Source: Litsea cubeba (lineage: Eukaryota > Streptophyta > Magnoliopsida > Laurales > Lauraceae). Taken from it: a stretch of DNA of 64,000 bases. How positions within the stretch are numbered: position 1 is the stretch's first letter; the number at the start of each line of letters is the position of its first letter. Under the pieces are notes generated by a model, which saw only the letters and a program-made list of their open reading frames with translations, did no database searches and was not told the origin of the DNA. The stretch covers positions 42,622,685 to 42,686,684 of the forward strand of contig CM022948.1 of the NCBI GenBank assembly GCA_012931725.1, in the 5' to 3' direction. Shown here piece by piece: positions 36,371-48,875 of this stretch. A program made the position numbers and the translations under genes.

Positions 36371-37333
36371 CTACAACATATTACTGATGTAATTAGTTGC
36401 ACCGAAGTCTACATACCGGGATTCTGAAGTACTAGTTGCAAAACTAACTTCAGAAACAAGTGACTCAATCATACCTGAGGTCTTTTCCTTTGACAGAAAT
36501 CGTGGACAATTCCTCTTCCAATGTCCTGTCATACCATAGTGGAAACACTTTCCTTTTGCTCCCATACCCTTGACCTTGGCCACACCACTAGTGGAACCAT
36601 ACTCCACCTTAGGACCTTTGATGACTGATTTCTTCTTGCTATCCCGGTCTTTGCCTTTCGGCTTAGACTTAGCAAATGACTTTTCTGTCATGAGGGCAGT
36701 TGGTCTTTTCTTCATGATTTCCTCAAACACTACCAGCTGGCGAGACAGCTCAGCTATGGTCATTTCCAATTTATTATAATTGATCTCAAAATGTTTGAAT
36801 GAGTCTGGTAGTGATTGAATGATCATGTCGATCTGCGTTTCTGTATCAAACGTAGTCCCTAGTACATCTAACTCGTTCAATGCCAACTTCATTTGTAACA
36901 AATGTTTTTGTACTGGGGTTCCTTCAGCCATCTTTATCTCCATCAGCACTTTTATAGCAGCCTGCCTAGCAGGCCTAACCTGTTCTGCAAACATCTCCAT
37001 TAAGTTTGATATAATATCGTATGCTGACTTATAGGATTGATGTTGTTCTTGCAAAACAGTAGACATGGATGCCTGAATAAAACATCTGGCCATCTCATTG
37101 TCTTTGGTCCACTTGGTGTAAAAGTTTTTCACAATCTGTGGTGCATCAAGCTCAGGCTCAGGAAGGGAGGGTATTAGAAGGACATATTTGCAACTTGAAG
37201 ATGTCAAGATAATATCCAGGTTCCTTTTCCAGTCTACATAGTTGGATCCCATCAACTGGTTCTGGTTAAGGATGGTCGTAAGTGGATTGAAAGTATTCGA
37301 ATTCATGCTGTATAAATTAAAGCACATAACCAT
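36371..37333 (-). CDS. E3 copia Gag with protease start
   Basis: This 320-codon frame is the best-kept part of E3. It has the UBN2-type capsid region (NYVDWKRNLDIILTSS at about residues 30-45; MARCFIQASMS; DIISNLMEMF), then a Lys-rich nucleocapsid with a single zinc knuckle CFHYGMTGHWKRNC in which the second Cys of CX2C is Tyr. The frame ends in a protease-like VDFGATNYIS, where the catalytic D-S/T-G-A reads D-F-G-A. Both substitutions would impair function. It packages element RNA in an active copy. The lineage looks Tork/Angela-like. Confidence 0.85.
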   Translation of the reverse strand: MVMCFNLYSMNSNTFNPLTTILNQNQLMGSNYVDWKRNLDIILTSSSCKYVLLIPSLPEPELDAPQIVKNFYTKWTKDNEMARCFIQASMSTVLQEQHQSYKSAYDIISNLMEMFAEQVRPARQAAIKVLMEIKMAEGTPVQKHLLQMKLALNELDVLGTTFDTETQIDMIIQSLPDSFKHFEINYNKLEMTIAELSRQLVVFEEIMKKRPTALMTEKSFAKSKPKGKDRDSKKKSVIKGPKVEYGSTSGVAKVKGMGAKGKCFHYGMTGHWKRNCPRFLSKEKTSGMIESLVSEVSFATSTSESRYVDFGATNYISNML

Positions 37334-39100
37334 ACATTCAATGAAAGAACATAAATGACATTAGGATTTAGTATTCTACCAAATTCATATGAGAATCCTT
37401 AAATAAGCACTGAATTTAGAATACATCGGAATCCCAATCCCTTAGGGCATGCCTCCTTGGGGAGTGCAAATGCCCCATAGATTGGTGCGGATCAAAGTCG
37501 TCAAAATTAAGATTAAGACTAACTATGTTTGATCCCCAATCATTCATTATCATCTAGGTATCTCATACCAAATAATGTATGACTCCCGATTAGCTTTGGT
37601 TTTTAAAATACATGAGGCAAATCCTTGGGGATACTACATCATTATTTTAGTTAAGTATGACCCACCAACTAATATTGCATGACAACCGCGATAGGCAGCT
37701 CCTCCTTGGGGAGTGAACCCCCACCACGTCTCATCAATACTATCCTTAGGAGATCAATATCTAGTAACCAGACAAATAAAAGCCCTCCGTGGGGAACGGC
37801 CACTCTCTTGGTGGCGCGAGGCTAATACTTTCCTTACAATGGACCTATGGTGGAAAACCATGGGGATTTCTCAATTTGAATGCTCCGCTCCCACTTAATA
37901 TTTTGGAATTGAGGATTTCCTTTTAAGGTATTAGGGCCCACATATATAAATATATGAATCATCAAATCATCTCATGATATGATCTAAGATTGGTTCCAAG
38001 TCAAGTTATTTTAAGGAAAGTCCAGTTTCTTAAATTAGTGTTACCAATGTGTCCATCTCATGAGTCATCAACACTAATTAGAACTCTTTTAAAAAATTAA
38101 TTTGATTTGACCAATATTAGTAACTTGCTATGTTTGGATCAGATTTGGAAACATTCTAAATAAAGCATTCAACTATAAATAGAAAATGCTAAAATTAGAA
38201 ACTAGTCCTCTCATCCACATGGCCCAAGCGGAATAGACTTCTTGGACTTCTAGACTTTCCAAGAAATTTGGAATTCCTCAAACTCTTTGGGAAGCTCCAA
38301 AACACCTTTGGTAATCTTCAAACTCTTTGATCAGGAGTCCAACTTCACTTTCCTTCTTAGTCTCGGACATCGCCAGAATTTACAAATTAAGAAAATTACA
38401 TAAATTCCTATGTCTCTACGATGAGACTTACATGATAATCTATTAATAGAAAAAAAAAGGCTCAAGGGAATTTCACCATGCCTTGCCCTAAACCGGGAAA
38501 CCAAGGAAACTATGATGCCCTTTACAACTTGCCAAAAATAAACATTCATCCATAAAGAAAGTAAAAGACTTATGGGCCATATGGAGAGGACATGATAACC
38601 TGCATGTTAGTATCTCATACCAGCAAAGCAACTCACAAAACCGGGTTACCAAACAACAATGGAAAAACAGGATGCCAAAGATTGCCACTACTATGATTCA
38701 TGCCCTACGCAGAGGGGGTCCGGGGGTGTCCCCCGGTGGGGGTCGAGCCGAAGTGTCAGTCTATTCGGTCGACCTACTAGAGGGTTCAGTCGACCGGCCT
38801 CAGTGTCTTCGGTCGACCTACCAGAGGGCTCGGTCGACCGACCTGGCGGAAATCTGCAGGTTGGGTTTTTCTATTTCGTGTCCAAAGAACTCCAGAACTC
38901 TTCTGAAGACTTCCAATGGCTTCCTACCATCATTCCATCATTGTTAAACCCTTTTGTGACTATCCAAACATGGATTTACTAATTATCCAAGCAAAACCAT
39001 CAAAACTGATCCATACATAGCCCTTGATCTATCCTCTTCGCATCTCATGCAAAGATTAGATCAAGTTTACTGATCTAACATGATAAGAGATAAGGTAAGG
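37334..39100 (-). other. E3 untranslated leader
   Basis: This is the sequence between the PBS and gag of E3, about 1.8 kb and mostly AT-rich. It contains ggtcgacc/tcgaccg repeats (38765-38845) and a GC-rich C5/G5 module (38700-38755) shared with 1890-1940. Short frames on either strand are not supported as genes. Confidence 0.65.
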
Positions 39101-39113
39101 TTCCGATACCAAT
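39101..39113 (-). other. E3 primer-binding site
   Basis: Read on the - strand, TGGTATCGGAACC starts two bases after the LTR end. It is close to the usual copia site TGGTATCAGAGC, complementary to the 3' end of initiator tRNA-Met. Confidence 0.85.
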
Positions 39114-40943
39114 TGTTGGAAATAGGTGGGCCTTTAGGATAGGTTTCAAAAACTTTTGACCCACTTGACGCAGGGATCAACTATCCATAAGGCTATAAGA
39201 CCCAGTCCAAGATCCATGTCCTCAATCTCAGCCATCATGATTAGTAAATACAATCTATCTAGAAGATAGAAACAGCAACTAACAAGCATCCATAATAATC
39301 TACAACATACAAGGAAGTGGATTATACCTTTGGAGCTCGGTTGTGCTCTAATGGAGAAGTTGCGTCTTTCTTTGATGATGAAACGCTTTCACTAATCAAA
39401 TAGGGATCTCCAAGACCTCTTGATCTTCCACGCTATGACCCGTATCAGATTCTCCTTTTTCTTAAGAAGATGGTAGAATCTCCAAGAGAAAAACTACTAG
39501 GAACTCTAAGGTGGAACTAGAAAGAGAACTAGAAGAGGGAAGAGAAGAAGGAGCATGTGCAACACTTGCACAAAGAAGCCTTGGGCGTGAATCCCTAGGT
39601 GGATGTATGCATGGACGTGCAACACCTTGCCCTCCTCTATTTATAGCTTAAAAGCAATTAAGCCACCTCCTCTTTCTAATTGAAATAGAAGTCTCACTTC
39701 TCTAACAATTAGTAATTCTCTTCTATTACTAGTTAAGATAGAAGTTTTACTTCCACAATAATTAGTAACTTACTATATCATAATTAGAAGTCTCACTTCA
39801 AATATGATTAGTAACTTTCCAATTACTTTCTAATTAAAATAGAAGTCTCACTTCTACTAAAATTAGTAAGTCTACTATTATCACTATTAGAAGTCTCACT
39901 TCAAATAGAAATAATAACTTTCCTTTTAGAGTTCAACTAGAATTAGATACTTTCTAATAATTGGGCTAGCGTGGGGACCACTAGGGATTCCTTAGAAAGC
40001 TGGCTCCAACTGGGACACGCGACCCCACATCTCATGTGTAATCCGGGCTCACATTTAATTGCAAATAACTCCACTATATAAATGCAATTGAACTCTAGTC
40101 TTAGGAATATTACATAGAAGACCCTAAATTTCCACATTACCACAAGTAGACCCCTCTATCAATATCCATGAATCAATTGGACCTGTCTTCCAAACTAGAT
40201 CAATATCTTATTATCCTTGAGCCCCAATTAATTATAATGATCATAGGTACCTTTCCAATTAGCTCTTAATCGAAATGAGTGCGCACTTACCAATGATAAA
40301 TCCATTAATTGGCACAAGGGGATATTAGAGATAGATTCCATATTGACCATTGAATGTTCCCACAGCTCTACTACCACGTACCCAAATCACCGAGGTGTTG
40401 ACCTACAGTTGGCCTCACTCATTGGTGACTCAAAGCAAATGAATAGATAGAAACTTGAGTTCATTAATGTCTCAGGATTGAGAGCCTATTGCTATGGAAT
40501 TATGAGAGCAAACCTTAAAGTAAAGACAGTATTTATAAGGTGCTTCTCATGGTCCTTCAATACATCCAATGTACCAGCACTATGATCCAGAATCTTCCAT
40601 TCTGATGATCGAGACAAATCACACTATCTCATAGTGATCAAAGTGCTGCAACCTTGTCAGTATGAGATGTCCAGTCTCATCACTGGTTGTGAATATATTT
40701 TAAGTATAAGATTTTTCACACATGTCTCCCGTATGTGGATCTCATCCATACACATGTGTTACATCTAATATACTTGTGGATTCCGGTTCATCTCATGAAC
40801 CATCATGTCATTCGTATTGGTTATGTGCAAGTATATAATAAATCACCATTCATTTCATGAAAGGAAAGCATGAATATACTGATAAATAAAGAAATTAATC
40901 AATTTATTATATCATCTACTGGATTGAGTCCATAAAACTAACA
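39114..40943 (-). repeat. E3 5' LTR (Angela-type copia, 1.83 kb)
   Basis: On the - strand it begins TGTTAGTTTTATGGACTC (at 40943) and ends ATTTCCAACA (at 39114), next to the PBS. It aligns with the solo LTR at 380-3173 apart from the latter's nested insert. A TATA box (TATAAATA on the - strand) is at 39638-39645. The matching 3' LTR was not found in the window. Confidence 0.9.
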
Positions 40944-41577
40944 TGGATAGAATGTGAATTTTCCTTTTTATTTCTAATTGTCCAGATTCAAAACAGAGAA
41001 GCCTCTTCCCCTTTTGTTTTCTGCTACAACATAATCTCACCAAAGGAATGAAGATAGGGTACCAAATCTGATATCATATATTTTAATATTTGTTATATAT
41101 ATATTGAAATCCCAAGAGAAACCCGATGTGAAAGTCAGAAAGATGAAAAGCAGCAATAACACAACATAGATCTACTGCAAATAACACCTACCACTCTGAT
41201 GTCCACTCTAAGCCATCCCCATCCTTGTACCTAAACCCAATCATCAAATTTCATGGTATTTCAAATCCTCTTTCTATCTTTTGTTTTTTTACCCCATTTA
41301 CAATCACTCTACTTTGTATATGAGGTCATATATGATATATGTGATTATTTTCAACAAAGAGGGATGGTCAAATACTCAAAACTTTTTAAACATAGAATCT
41401 ACTCTTTTATATGTGTGGGTTAACTCTTACAATGATTTCTACCAAAGAAAAAAAAATCTTACAATGATGATAATGGGAGAGGGAGAGGGAGAGGGAGAGG
41501 GAGAGGGAGAGAACTCTGGTACAGTGGTATTGGTGATGATGATGATTATATTTTACAACCATAAACATGTCATATAA
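40944..41577. other. 3' flank of the carbonic anhydrase gene, with hexamer microsatellite
   Basis: 41467-41510 is a gggaga repeat of about seven units, which reads TCTCCC on the gene's strand and lies about 70 bp beyond its stop codon, probably in the 3' UTR. The rest, up to the E3 LTR edge, is AT-rich with no gene seen. Confidence 0.75.
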
Positions 41578-44500
41578 TTATTGGGTGCGGTCTTCATCAT
41601 AGAGATACACATGTCGCCCGTTGAGCGGCTGCAAAGGTCTTGCATTATTTCGGTAGGCCCCATCCAAGGGTGCCCTTAGTGAAAGTAGTTGCTCCTTAGA
41701 AAATTCTCTCACCTGCATTCATACATATATTTTAGGTTAAACAACAGGGGTAACTTTTCGAGGGGCTGGGCCTTGTAGGGTGGTTTGTTTGTATAAATAG
41801 TTTCTGGGCTCGCATTTTATGAGGTACTAGTTTGATTGTTGTAACTTACTCCTAAATCAGAAATACTTCTATGTTTTGCAACTAGGGCTGTAAATGGGTT
41901 GTATTGGACGTGATCTGTCCAAGTTTAGATCAGATGGGTGGGCCAAAGATTCATAAATCTGAATACTATAGTGAAGGACCCAACTTATATTTTATAGTAA
42001 CCCATGGGCTCGACCTGGACCTGGACCCTGATCCAAATCCCATACTGATCATTTCATCCGTTCTAGGTATGGTTCCTAAGATTGGAGGAGAGCTGACTTG
42101 GACCCGGACCCATATGCTGACATATTTGCATTTTTGGGTCTTGATATAACTAGTCCCAACCTGGCCTGACATTTTAGCATATGTGGGTCTGAGGTTAGAA
42201 GGGACCAGCCTGGATTTGGTTTAGGCCCAGCCAGCATTATGCGCAATGGCTCCGTTCTGGTTTAAGCCTAAACTGCCTGCAGCCATTGTAAGAAGTAAGA
42301 ACTGAAATTTTTTTTAATGGAGTATGGCCGGACCTTACTCTGGTTGAAGTCCTAAATGACTGGCTAAGTCTGGCCGAACGACTGCTGGTTTTGGGCTAAC
42401 TGGTCCTGGCTAAATCAGTTTATTTATTCGGATAAAATTAAAGCCAGATCCATCTAATGGGCTTAGCATTGGCTAGGTGGAACTATTTACAATTGTTTTG
42501 GCCCCTTTGTGTTACATATCGTTACAAACAGAGCTTATAGTTGGGCTTTTATGTGCGCATCGATGGAATCAGTTTTTTTTTTTTTTTTTTATTGAGAAAG
42601 ACAAGGGCCCAGGTCAGTCTACAATCTAAAAGATAGACGAGATCAAGCCCAATAACTAGTTCTGTCCAACTGACACAGTCTCTTATGGCCCATGGTTAGC
42701 CACAGGATCCAAATAGACGTAATAAGCTTAAACTCGGCCCAGATACTATCCCAATGAGCTGAGGTTGGGTATTAGACAAACCCTTAACCACCCAATATGG
42801 GTCCTTATCAAGCGTTAGCCCATCCTGTAAAAGCCCAGTTGACACTAGCTACTTGCAAACCTCTTTGTGCATACAAGAAGGTACATGAATGTAAATCAAA
42901 TGAATAACAAAAGAAATACCTTCCCAAGGATGTTCCAAATGACCCTCTCAGTACATGGAGGGACAGTAAGTGAACCAATGTATCTGTAATATTTATGAGT
43001 CTGCTTCTTCATCTGCTTAGTTCTTACAATCCCAAGAGGAACTTGTGGGTCCGCATCGCCAGCAAACACCTCCTTGGTCAGTTGTGATATATAATCCTTT
43101 ATCTTCAACACATGAAGCAAGAAAATTAAAAAAAGCAGTTTTCACATCCATACGAGAATCTCTATAAGTGAGATTTTTCCCATTATTTGTAATGCAACCT
43201 TGTTATTAGATATCGGGTTTTAAAGCACAAAAAGTAGTTACAGGATCAATAAGACAATTTTAGAAGTACCTGAATAAGAAATGGATCGGGGTCGCCAAAC
43301 CTGTACATGATGGCTACCACACTGATGTTTCCATCGTCGCTGCGGTGCACAAGATGAAGCTCGGCTGGAAACCTGTCAAAGAACAAATTTTAGGTTAAAT
43401 GGGTTGGCCTTTACGGAGATAGACCGGGCCCAGCCCAATAAATAATAGGTCAAGGTCCAAAACATATATATGTTGAAAAATAAAAAAATATAGATTTAAT
43501 CTATTGTAGTAAAAATTTTTGGGATTACGCTTTGAAAAATATAATAAGAAAAACAGACTATATATGTGTATAAAAAATAAAAATAAGCTAATTATGTAAA
43601 AGACAATTTCCGCCAAAATTTTGAATTTCGGCTGAAATTAACAAAAATTCAAAACTAAAAGTTTTAGTCACTTGATCGGAACGAAATTTTTGGCCATTTC
43701 AACTGAAATGGTATGAAATAAATAATCATGCCACCCACAGACACCAGGTAGAAAATTAGAAACTAAGAAGGAAGGATCGGATCCAAAAAACCATCGTGAT
43801 ATTTCATGGATTTAATTTTACAATCGAAGGATTGGACTTTTGATGGTAACTTGTGGATCTCCATCCATCGTCATCCATTCACCTTCACCGAGACAATTCA
43901 ATTTGTATGTTGCGGGCCAGTGCATGTAGATAGTGAGGCCCACCTGATGAATGCGTGTTAGATGTACCTGACACCGTTGATCATGTGTTCTGAAGGGGAA
44001 TGCCAATGCAGCTGTTGGAGCCTGTACTCTTTGCCCTCAATCGTCACGACTCCCCCATTCTTTTGCCATTGTACCTACAAATATATGGAAATGTTCACAC
44101 TCCACCATATGAATTATTGTGTATTTAATTTCTATATATTATATGTAAACTTCATCATCATCATCAAAACCTTATTTCAACTATGCTATGATTGGCTAAA
44201 TGAATTTCGTTTCACCATTGTAATCAAAATTCATGTTCGAGTCGTGACTAAAATTTTACACTAGTTAGCTAGGTGCGTGTCACCTACCTAACAGAACCTC
44301 CTTTACCAAAGCTTAGGATTTACAATATGAAAACAATCATGCCCTAAATCTCTTTTTAGTGGTAAGCCCTCTTTGAACTGAAACTAGTTCTAATTTGACG
44401 CTAATCTAAACACAAATGATTGTTAGGTTTTTTACATAATAAACATGAAAGATATATAGTTATTAAAGTTTGAAAAGTTAAAATTGGAGCAGGGATCTTT

Positions 44501-47500
44501 CGTGATTGTATTAGTATTGGTGACCTCTATTCCACATGCTAATCTTGTCATCAATTCTCACTGGGGTGACCGGGTTGTACTTGTAGTCTCTATTACCTCG
44601 CATGTGCGAGTTGTCCACCCTTTTTATGTACAATTTTATATTACCTCACATGTGCAAGTCTCTCGGGACCAACCCCTTAATTTGAATACCAGAAAAAAAG
44701 TAATAATAATAATAAAAAAAACCCTTGCCTTCCTCAAAAGAGTGACAAAGTCTCACACCACACTGTTTGGAGTTTGTACATGTAAAATTCATCTTCACTG
44801 ATTCACACATAAAGGACTATTAACTTCCCTAGTCACATAGTTCATGAAATCTAAATATATTTGAAGGTTCTAATATTATAAATTACAACCTAAAGAGTAC
44901 ATATAAAATACAGTGCTAGGTTATTGCAGCAGAGTGATATACTAAAAAAAAAAAATACTCTTATATGAAAAGCAGCTTAGCTATATACTTCAAATAAAAA
45001 AAACATTGATTTAAAAAAAAAAAGATGTAGCTAGCGAAGGTAAGAATGGCACAATATTTAGGGTTCGTGACATAAATTTTACTCTAAAGCATAAAATGTT
45101 ATTAAAAGATGTATGTCTGGCGGAAAACAATGTCTTATATTAGCCTAAACATTTGCATGCATACAAAATCTGGAAGATAATTTCTGAAAGTACAAATTCT
45201 ATTTTTGTTTTTCTATTTATCTTATATTTTCATATTTTTAAAAAAGGTTTTGACATTTTCTAATTAAAATTTCTAAAAACCACAGCAATATGGAACCAAG
45301 ACTGATGTAGTGATGTGTATGACTGCTCCACGCCGAATATGTTTTAGGCTTCTGAAAAGAAGATTCCTTCCTACACCTATAAAAACCATAATCTAGATCC
45401 CAAGAGAATCCCCACTCTCTGACCACTTTGATAGTCCAAACCATTGGACAAATGCCACCCACTCACCCCGAGTGAATGTGGATATGGCAATTAAGAGATC
45501 AACTCGATCAAAGTACAGCGGCCATAATTAATTTGACCCATCATTTCATTTCAGTGGTTTAGATCATTGTTGGAAAACTCTCTGAGTTGACTCTTGACTC
45601 TCCCGAGTCATCTCATCTCCATAAATAATATGGTTAAAATTGAGGGAGACTCGGCCAAGTCATTTCATTTTAATAAGTTGTTTGCACTCCAAACCATTTA
45701 ATAAGCAAATCTAATTTTAAATAATTAAAATTTTTTTATAAGTAATTATGCATGAGATTTGGAGTTAGTAACTTAAAAATGATGACTAGAATGTAATTTG
45801 AAATTCATATTTGATCCTTTACACTCGATATTTTGTACTAACAAATTATGTAACATGTAATATTTTTTATTTGATTTTCCTTATTGTAGTACTTTTCTTA
45901 CATATTTAAATTTTGGTTTGAATTGATTATCATGAATGCAAGTGAATAAATATATTTTATATTTTATAAGCAATAAATTAATTTTTAAAAAAATTTAAAA
46001 TTATTTAAAAAAAACATGATTCTTCCGAGTCTCCGCATTGACTCTATCCGAGTTAGAGTTTTGCATTAGACCAACCAAATCTGAGTCATGATCAGTTTTT
46101 CAACCCTGGTCGATATCATGTACTAGCAAACTTCTTGACGAAGAACTGTTTTTCATCAAGATAGACTACCGGATCAAAATCACTTGCAATTGGATTGAAG
46201 AGAAGAAAAGAAGAAGAACAACAACGCACCGCAATGTTGAAGCCATTATCAACTAATGTGGCATTAGCAGGATTATAATCTCTAATCAAGGGCTCCAAAT
46301 TGGGATCCCAGATAGAGTCATTAGTTACAATGTTTATAGGGGATTGAATCTTTCCTGAAGAGCATGCATGAAAATCTGGGCTCAAATTCCCCCACATTCC
46401 AGGTCCCTTGCTGCCGATGTACCCAAATTTCAGATCAACAACTGTAATCAAACATGCACTAATCCAAATTTAGTCATATTAATTAACAACAAGAACAAGA
46501 ACATCGATCAATAGTAATAATAATAAATTCAATGATTAAAATCTGACTGTTACTAAAAGGTTCTGCCTGTTTCTAAGAGCTACCATTATATGAATATTAT
46601 GACCCATGAATAACTAATATTACATATTCCCATACCCCCATATATGATGTTTTTGGTTTGTGATTAAGCTAAGAGGTTGTTTGTAAAATTGGGATATAAA
46701 AACGAGATTTAAATATATAAACTTTACATGATATATATGCAAACTTAACATTTGTAAAATTTACATATTACCACATTTGTTTGGAAGGACCATGCTTGAA
46801 AGCCCCTCTGTTTGCATGGTGTTGATTTTTTAAGAATTCTAGGAATTATCTTTCTATCAAAGAAGGTAAAATTGATGAAGCAAAGGTCAAGATCCATGAA
46901 AGGCCATCCCCTAGCTAGTAAATTAAATCTTAAAAAAGTTAGGGTCGACTCATCTACATCTCCCCCCGTACATTTATTAACCCCTCACCTCCTAAATTTA
47001 ATACCATGCAAAAAAAAAAAAAAGGTTCTTAAAATACCCTAGAAAGACTTTAAGAAAGGAAAATTTTTACTATTTTTTTTTAATTTTTAAAAGAGTTTTT
47101 TGTATATACCCCCTCAAGTTTTAATGATTTGTAAATAGGCCCCTATGGTTTTAGTATTTGTAAATAAGCCCTCACCTTTTCATTTCAATACCTTTCATGT
47201 CCTAAAAATCAGTATTCCTAATGAGAATGGGTAAGCACCATGACATTTGTGTTGAACTTTTATAAAAATGACACCTTTGCCCTTACATCCATTAAACAAA
47301 ATGAATATATTATTACAAAAAAAAATATTATTTTACCCCAAGTCCCAAAGTCTCTCTCAATAACTGTTTAATACACATTGAGCCCAATAAGCATAGGCAT
47401 TAATTGTCATTATAATCGATTTGATTTTAAAGAAATAGACCTTGTATTGATAAAAATAGATTACTTATATATGGATAGTCTTTTCCACTAAATGTAATTA

Positions 47501-48526
47501 TTAATGTTACAAGTTTTAAAGAAAAATAATTCCAAGCTTTTGAATTGATGCATACATGGATAAATAGATGGACAAAAGTATCATTTTACTCTAAAAACCT
47601 TTCGTGGTTAGAAGGCTAGTTCCTGTTTTTGAGGACACAAAAGGTGTTAAAATGAAAAGGCAATGTCCTATTTACAAATACTAAAACCATAAGGGCATAT
47701 TTACAAATCCTACTAACCTTAAAGGAGTATATGCAAAAAGATTTTTTTTACAATAAAAGAAAGGGATACAGATAAAAAAACAATAATAACAATAAAAGAA
47801 AGGGATGAAATCCAGGTAATTTTTGTATTTGATGCTGGGCAAGGCAAAAATGCCATCAGCTTGAATCAGTGTAACTAATTGATGTATCAATGATACTTGT
47901 GAGTGTGCATGAGGACTTGAGAATCAAGTATCAGCAGATACTATATAATGATTTTGTGAGAAATCAATACAGAGCTGCTAACAATTAACTGCATTAATTT
48001 GTCTATCCACGTTGAATTTCTAGGAATTCGGGAATGGGCTATCAAATAGTCTCCTGTTTCCTGGAATATTGTTACATATTTCCCTCGTAAATCAAAAATT
48101 TAGGACCAATCTTCCTTGTATCTCTATGCTTGCATGACTATAGCAACACCCAGGTCAGGGGTTCAGGGTTGGTACACATCTTCTTCTTCATCGGACATAA
48201 AATCTTTTGGCAATATGAGGGTCCCATCTAAATCACCACTGTGTATCCTCTCTCTTTTACTTGTATAGTTTTTCTTCATTAGACCCCACTTTACTATGAA
48301 CTTTTAAGAATTCAATGCAAGATTCAAACTAGCCCTTAAAACATTAGATGAAAAAGACCAACACTTTGGCAAAATATATAGAAGCAAAAAAGAGGAAGAG
48401 GAAGAAGAAAAGATCAAGAAACAAATACTGTGATGATCAAACTGTAATCTTACATCGCGCCTCAGAAAAGGCAATAAGCAAAGGCGCAACCAAGAAAACA
48501 ATGACTCCTGCTGCCATTACCACCAT
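41578..48526 (-). CDS. Alpha-type carbonic anhydrase, six exons
   Basis: It catalyses reversible CO2 hydration. Exons: 48526-48454, 46441-46230, 44074-43968, 43372-43270, 43102-42920, 41712-41578. All introns have GT-AG ends, and the joined 813 nt stay open (270 aa, usual for plant alpha-CAs). Residues 1-24 look like a signal peptide (MVVMAAGVIVFLVAPLLIAF), so it enters the secretory route. Zinc ligands are in HWHSPSEH and AELHLVH. Gln92, Glu106, Glu117 and Thr199 equivalents (human CA II numbering) are present. The conserved disulfide cysteines are in FHACSS and PPCTE. Two N-glycosylation sites (NAT, NIS) occur. Odd: the proton-shuttle His64 position reads Phe (DNGFNIA instead of NNGH), and Thr200 is Val. 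The C-terminal NNARPLQPLNGR motif is intact. Confidence 0.95.
42560..42590. repeat. Poly(T) tract in intron 5 of the carbonic anhydrase gene
   Basis: About 22 T residues inside intron 5 (42919-41713). Around it (41880-42600) the intron has sequence beginning gggctgtaaatggg, a theme common in plant repeats. This is consistent with an old retroposon, but no ends could be defined. Confidence 0.45.
47091..47750. mobile_element. Long-TIR element in intron 1 of the carbonic anhydrase gene
   Basis: 47091-47212 and 47621-47750 are inverted copies of about 120-130 bp sharing tatggttttagtatttgtaaata and ccttttcattt blocks. The whole unit is about 660 bp and encodes nothing. Long inverted ends suggest a Mutator-type non-autonomous element. 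TSDs are unclear because of flanking A/T runs. Confidence 0.7.
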
Positions 48527-48591
48527 CAGCTCTCTCTTTCTCTCTCTCTGTGTCTCTCTCTCTATAAGAAAAGTCTGAAGGAAGCGAGGTT

Positions 48592-48600
48592 GTTTTATAA
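48592..48600 (-). promoter_or_regulatory. TATA box of the carbonic anhydrase gene
   Basis: TTATAAAAC on the - strand lies about 70 bp upstream of the ATG at 48526. A GA/CT-rich leader (GAGAGAGAGA-type) lies between them, as often seen in plant 5' UTRs. Confidence 0.7.
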
Positions 48601-48875
48601 GTGATGTTTGTGGGGAGAGTTGTTATGAACATGGGGTGCTACTTTGTAGTTTCGGTGCCTTGGTCCCTATCCCATTTATATAACAATATGATCTTCTGGT
48701 CTTTGCATGAGGGTGACAAGGATTTGGTAATTTAAACCATTGATCTGAATCATCTGATGGAAAAACTAAGTTTCTAAATCTAATGAAGGCGCTATCGTAA
48801 CGCCTCCTACAATCGCTTCAGATGGGTGGTGGGAATTTGGAATGTGGAATGTGGTATGTGGAATGTGTCCTTCAG

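Noticed and set aside
41467..41510. gggaga hexamer repeat as a possible regulatory site
   Set aside because: It is an ordinary microsatellite, probably in the 3' UTR, with no evidence of function.
48304..48501. 65-codon - strand frame at the carbonic anhydrase 5' end
   Set aside because: It is a different frame across exon 1 and intron 1. The splice model with ATG at 48526 joins exactly to exon 2.
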